Shown one piece after another: positions 62,584 through 64,000 of a stretch of 64,000 bases of DNA (positions are counted from its first letter, which is position 1; every line of letters begins with the position of its first letter). The stretch is from Arsenicicoccus sp. oral taxon 190. Lineage in GTDB: Bacteria > Actinomycetota > Actinomycetes > Actinomycetales > Dermatophilaceae. Position numbers and translations under genes: made by a program. The notes under the pieces were generated by a model. The model saw only the letters and a program-made list of their open reading frames with translations, was not told the origin of the DNA and ran no database searches. The stretch lies in contig NZ_CP012070.1 in NCBI RefSeq assembly GCF_001189535.1, positions 868,001 to 932,000 of the forward strand, given 5' to 3'.

Positions 62584-63255
62584 TCAGCGGCCGGCGTGCT
62601 CCAGCCGGTCCAAGCCGTCACGCATGTGCTCGCGCAGCAGCGCGTCGGCGCGGGGCAGGTCCTCGGCCAGGATCGCTCGGGTGATCTGCTCGTGCTCGTC
62701 GGCGCGGCGTTCGGCGCCGTCATACGTGTCACCCATCCGGGTGAGGCACATGCGGATCTGGGTGATCATCGACGCGTGCATGGAGCGCAGCCGCGGGCTG
62801 CGGGCGAGCCGCACCAACGCGACGTGCCAGCGCATGTCGGCGCTCGCCGCACCCTCGGGCTCGGCGCCGCGCATCTCGGAGACGATGTCCAGCAGCGACG
62901 CGGCCTCCGGCGCGAGCCCGGAGCCGACGATCTGCTCGACGGCGGCGCGCTCGAGGGCCTCGCGGGCGAGGTACATGTCCCGGATCTCCCCGGGGTCCAG
63001 CTCCATGACGAAGAGCCCGCGGTTGCGGTGGCTGACCAGCAGCCCTTCCTGGGTGAGCCGCTGCATGGCCTCGCGCAGCGGCCCCCTGCTCACCCCGAAG
63101 CTGGCCGCGAGCGCCGTCTCGCCGAGCTGCTCGCCCGGCCCGAGGACCCCGGTGGCGATGGCCTCGCGCAGCCGCGCCGCGATCAGGGACGGGGTGGAGT
63201 CCTGGACGATGGGTGCCAGCGGCGGTCGGGTGGGGCGGGGCTGCTGCGGGGCCAT
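62584..63255 (-). CDS. GntR-family (FadR/FCD) transcriptional regulator
   Basis: A 223-residue regulator: winged helix about residues 25-88 (LREAIATGVLGPGEQLGETALAASFGVSRGPLREAMQRL), then an all-helical FCD ligand domain with metal-type residues (YLAREALE, DMRWHVALV, DEHEQITRAI). Start at 63255 with GAAGG upstream. It lies between the M20 peptidase and the MHS transporter genes and is likely to control both and itself. Confidence 0.92.
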   Translation of the reverse strand: MAPQQPRPTRPPLAPIVQDSTPSLIAARLREAIATGVLGPGEQLGETALAASFGVSRGPLREAMQRLTQEGLLVSHRNRGLFVMELDPGEIRDMYLAREALERAAVEQIVGSGLAPEAASLLDIVSEMRGAEPEGAASADMRWHVALVRLARSPRLRSMHASMITQIRMCLTRMGDTYDGAERRADEHEQITRAILAEDLPRADALLREHMRDGLDRLEHAGR

Positions 63256-63309
63256 GCGGGTGCCTTCGTCGTCGGGTGGGCCGCGCGGGACCCCCTGAGG
63301 CCCCAGTCT

Positions 63310-63323
63310 ACAATCGGACAATC
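63310..63323. promoter_or_regulatory. GntR operator candidate 2 (autoregulatory)
   Basis: ACAATCGGACAATC: two ACAATC half-sites in direct order, 55 nt before the GntR start; the same half-site forms the palindrome at 62211. Confidence 0.5.
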
Positions 63324-63351
63324 ACTGTCGGTGACGTGGCGGCTAGCCCGA

Positions 63352-64000
63352 TCAGGACGTGCCCACCAGCCGCAGGATCAGCAGCGCATAGACCCGCGCC
63401 GCGTCGAGCAGCTCGGCGACAGCCACGGACTCGTCGGCCTGGTGGGCCTGCTCGCTGACGCTGCCCGGCCCCAGGACCACGGCCGGTATGCCGAGATCCC
63501 GCACCACGAAACCGCCGTCGCACGCCGCGGTCCACACGTCGACCTCCCCCGGACGACCCACGGCTCGCGTCGCGTCGACGCCGGCCGTCACCAGGGGGTG
63601 GTCGGGCTCGGTCTCGAAGCCGGGCATCTCCATGGTCACCTGCAGCTCGACGCCGATGCCGTCGCCGACGATCCCCGCGGCCTCGACGCGGTCGCGGAGC
63701 TCCGCCGCGATGCGTTCCGGGTCCTCGCCCGGCATGAGCCGCCGGTCGAGCCACAGGTGGCAGCCCGGCGCGACGATGGAGGTGCCGCGGCCGCCCTCGA
63801 TGCGCCCGACGTTCCAGGTGCCGGAGCCGAGCCGGTCTTCGGCGGCCGCCACGAGCCGCTCGTGGTCGGCCCGGACCAGGTCGACGATCCGCGCCGCCGC
63901 GTCGATCGCGTTGCGCCCGTCCGCGGGCCGCCCCGAGTGCGCGGCCACGCCGGTGACCTCCACCTCGAGGTAGGCGTCGCCGCGGCAGGCCACCACGACG
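63352..64000 (-). CDS. M20-family peptidase/deacylase, C-terminal part
   Basis: The gene continues past the right edge; the last about 215 residues are here. Dimerisation (lid) domain: VTGVAAHSGRPADGRNAID, VGRIEGGRGTSIVAPGCHLWLDRRLMPGED; then the end of the catalytic domain: AACDGGFVVRDLGIPAVVLGPGSVSEQAHQADESV, with the zinc-ligand His in QAHQADE. This is the ArgE/DapE/succinyl-diaminopimelate type. Substrate (N-acyl amino acid or peptide) unknown. Next to GntR and the MHS transporter. Confidence 0.88.
   Translation of the reverse strand, partial: VVVACRGDAYLEVEVTGVAAHSGRPADGRNAIDAAARIVDLVRADHERLVAAAEDRLGSGTWNVGRIEGGRGTSIVAPGCHLWLDRRLMPGEDPERIAAELRDRVEAAGIVGDGIGVELQVTMEMPGFETEPDHPLVTAGVDATRAVGRPGEVDVWTAACDGGFVVRDLGIPAVVLGPGSVSEQAHQADESVAVAELLDAARVYALLILRLVGTS

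Overview
The window is high-GC (roughly 72%) actinobacterial chromosome. Evidence: codon third positions are almost always G or C, most genes start at ATG or GTG and neighbouring genes overlap by ATGA/GTGA, several genes look leaderless (a TANNNT box 6-7 nt before the start codon), and the gene families are typical of soil and skin Actinomycetota. The style (PRC/DUF2382 protein, arc operon, CopRS island, many short intergenic palindromes) fits the Intrasporangiaceae group of Micrococcales, but genus is not determined here. I found no rRNA, tRNA, CRISPR array or prophage.

Layout. 1-3.6 kb: 3' end of an FAD monooxygenase, a cupin, a GH13 amylase, a membrane protein and a MarR regulator. 3.6-7.1 kb: homogentisate (tyrosine) catabolism (hmgA, an unrecognised coupled gene, fahA), divergent from marR. 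7.3-8.8 kb: AGCS amino-acid symporter. 9-12.2 kb: arginine deiminase operon arcA-arcB-arcC. 12.5-16.5 kb: CPBP protease, a substrate-binding/VWA protein, a PRC-barrel/DUF2382 stress protein. 16.7-18.98 kb: a double-length, animal-type 6-phosphofructokinase. 19.1-27.3 kb: argS, NDH-2, an antiporter coupled to an SMP-30 protein, ribE, an SNase-fold protein, pdxK and a TfoX_C protein.

27.4-35.9 kb is a copper-resistance island: P1B ATPase, DUF305 lipoprotein, membrane protein, multicopper oxidase, SHOCT protein and a two-component system. Three transcription units each carry one copy of an 18-bp direct-repeat box 95-99 nt before the first start codon, and both ends of the island carry decayed ISL3-family transposase fragments in the same orientation.

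36-50.6 kb: a cell-wall type protein next to a sortase, PAP2 phosphatase and HAD hydrolase, a frameshifted M28 aminopeptidase, 5-oxoprolinase (pxpA plus a fused pxpBC), a cysteine-containing leader peptide before a rhodanese-fold protein without catalytic Cys, a YgjV fusion, an OFA-like MFS transporter, an ene-reductase coupled to a CbiX chelatase, and a Pro-rich repeat protein. 51-64 kb: two MHS-family transporters, histidine phosphatase/nnrD/DUF72, GNAT, a decayed FecCD-type ABC importer joined to the end of an MFS gene, PIG-L deacetylase, a family 2 glycosyltransferase, a FadR-type GntR regulator and a partial M20 peptidase.

Besides genes, the window is rich in small dispersed DNA elements: an over-represented heptamer GTATGCC/GGCATAC that forces rare codons in whichever frame it is read, two tandem arrays of a related ~93-bp palindromic unit, two copies of a 55-bp palindrome, and hairpins whose outer ends are GTATGCC and GGCATAC. 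These are the strongest candidates for something not yet described.
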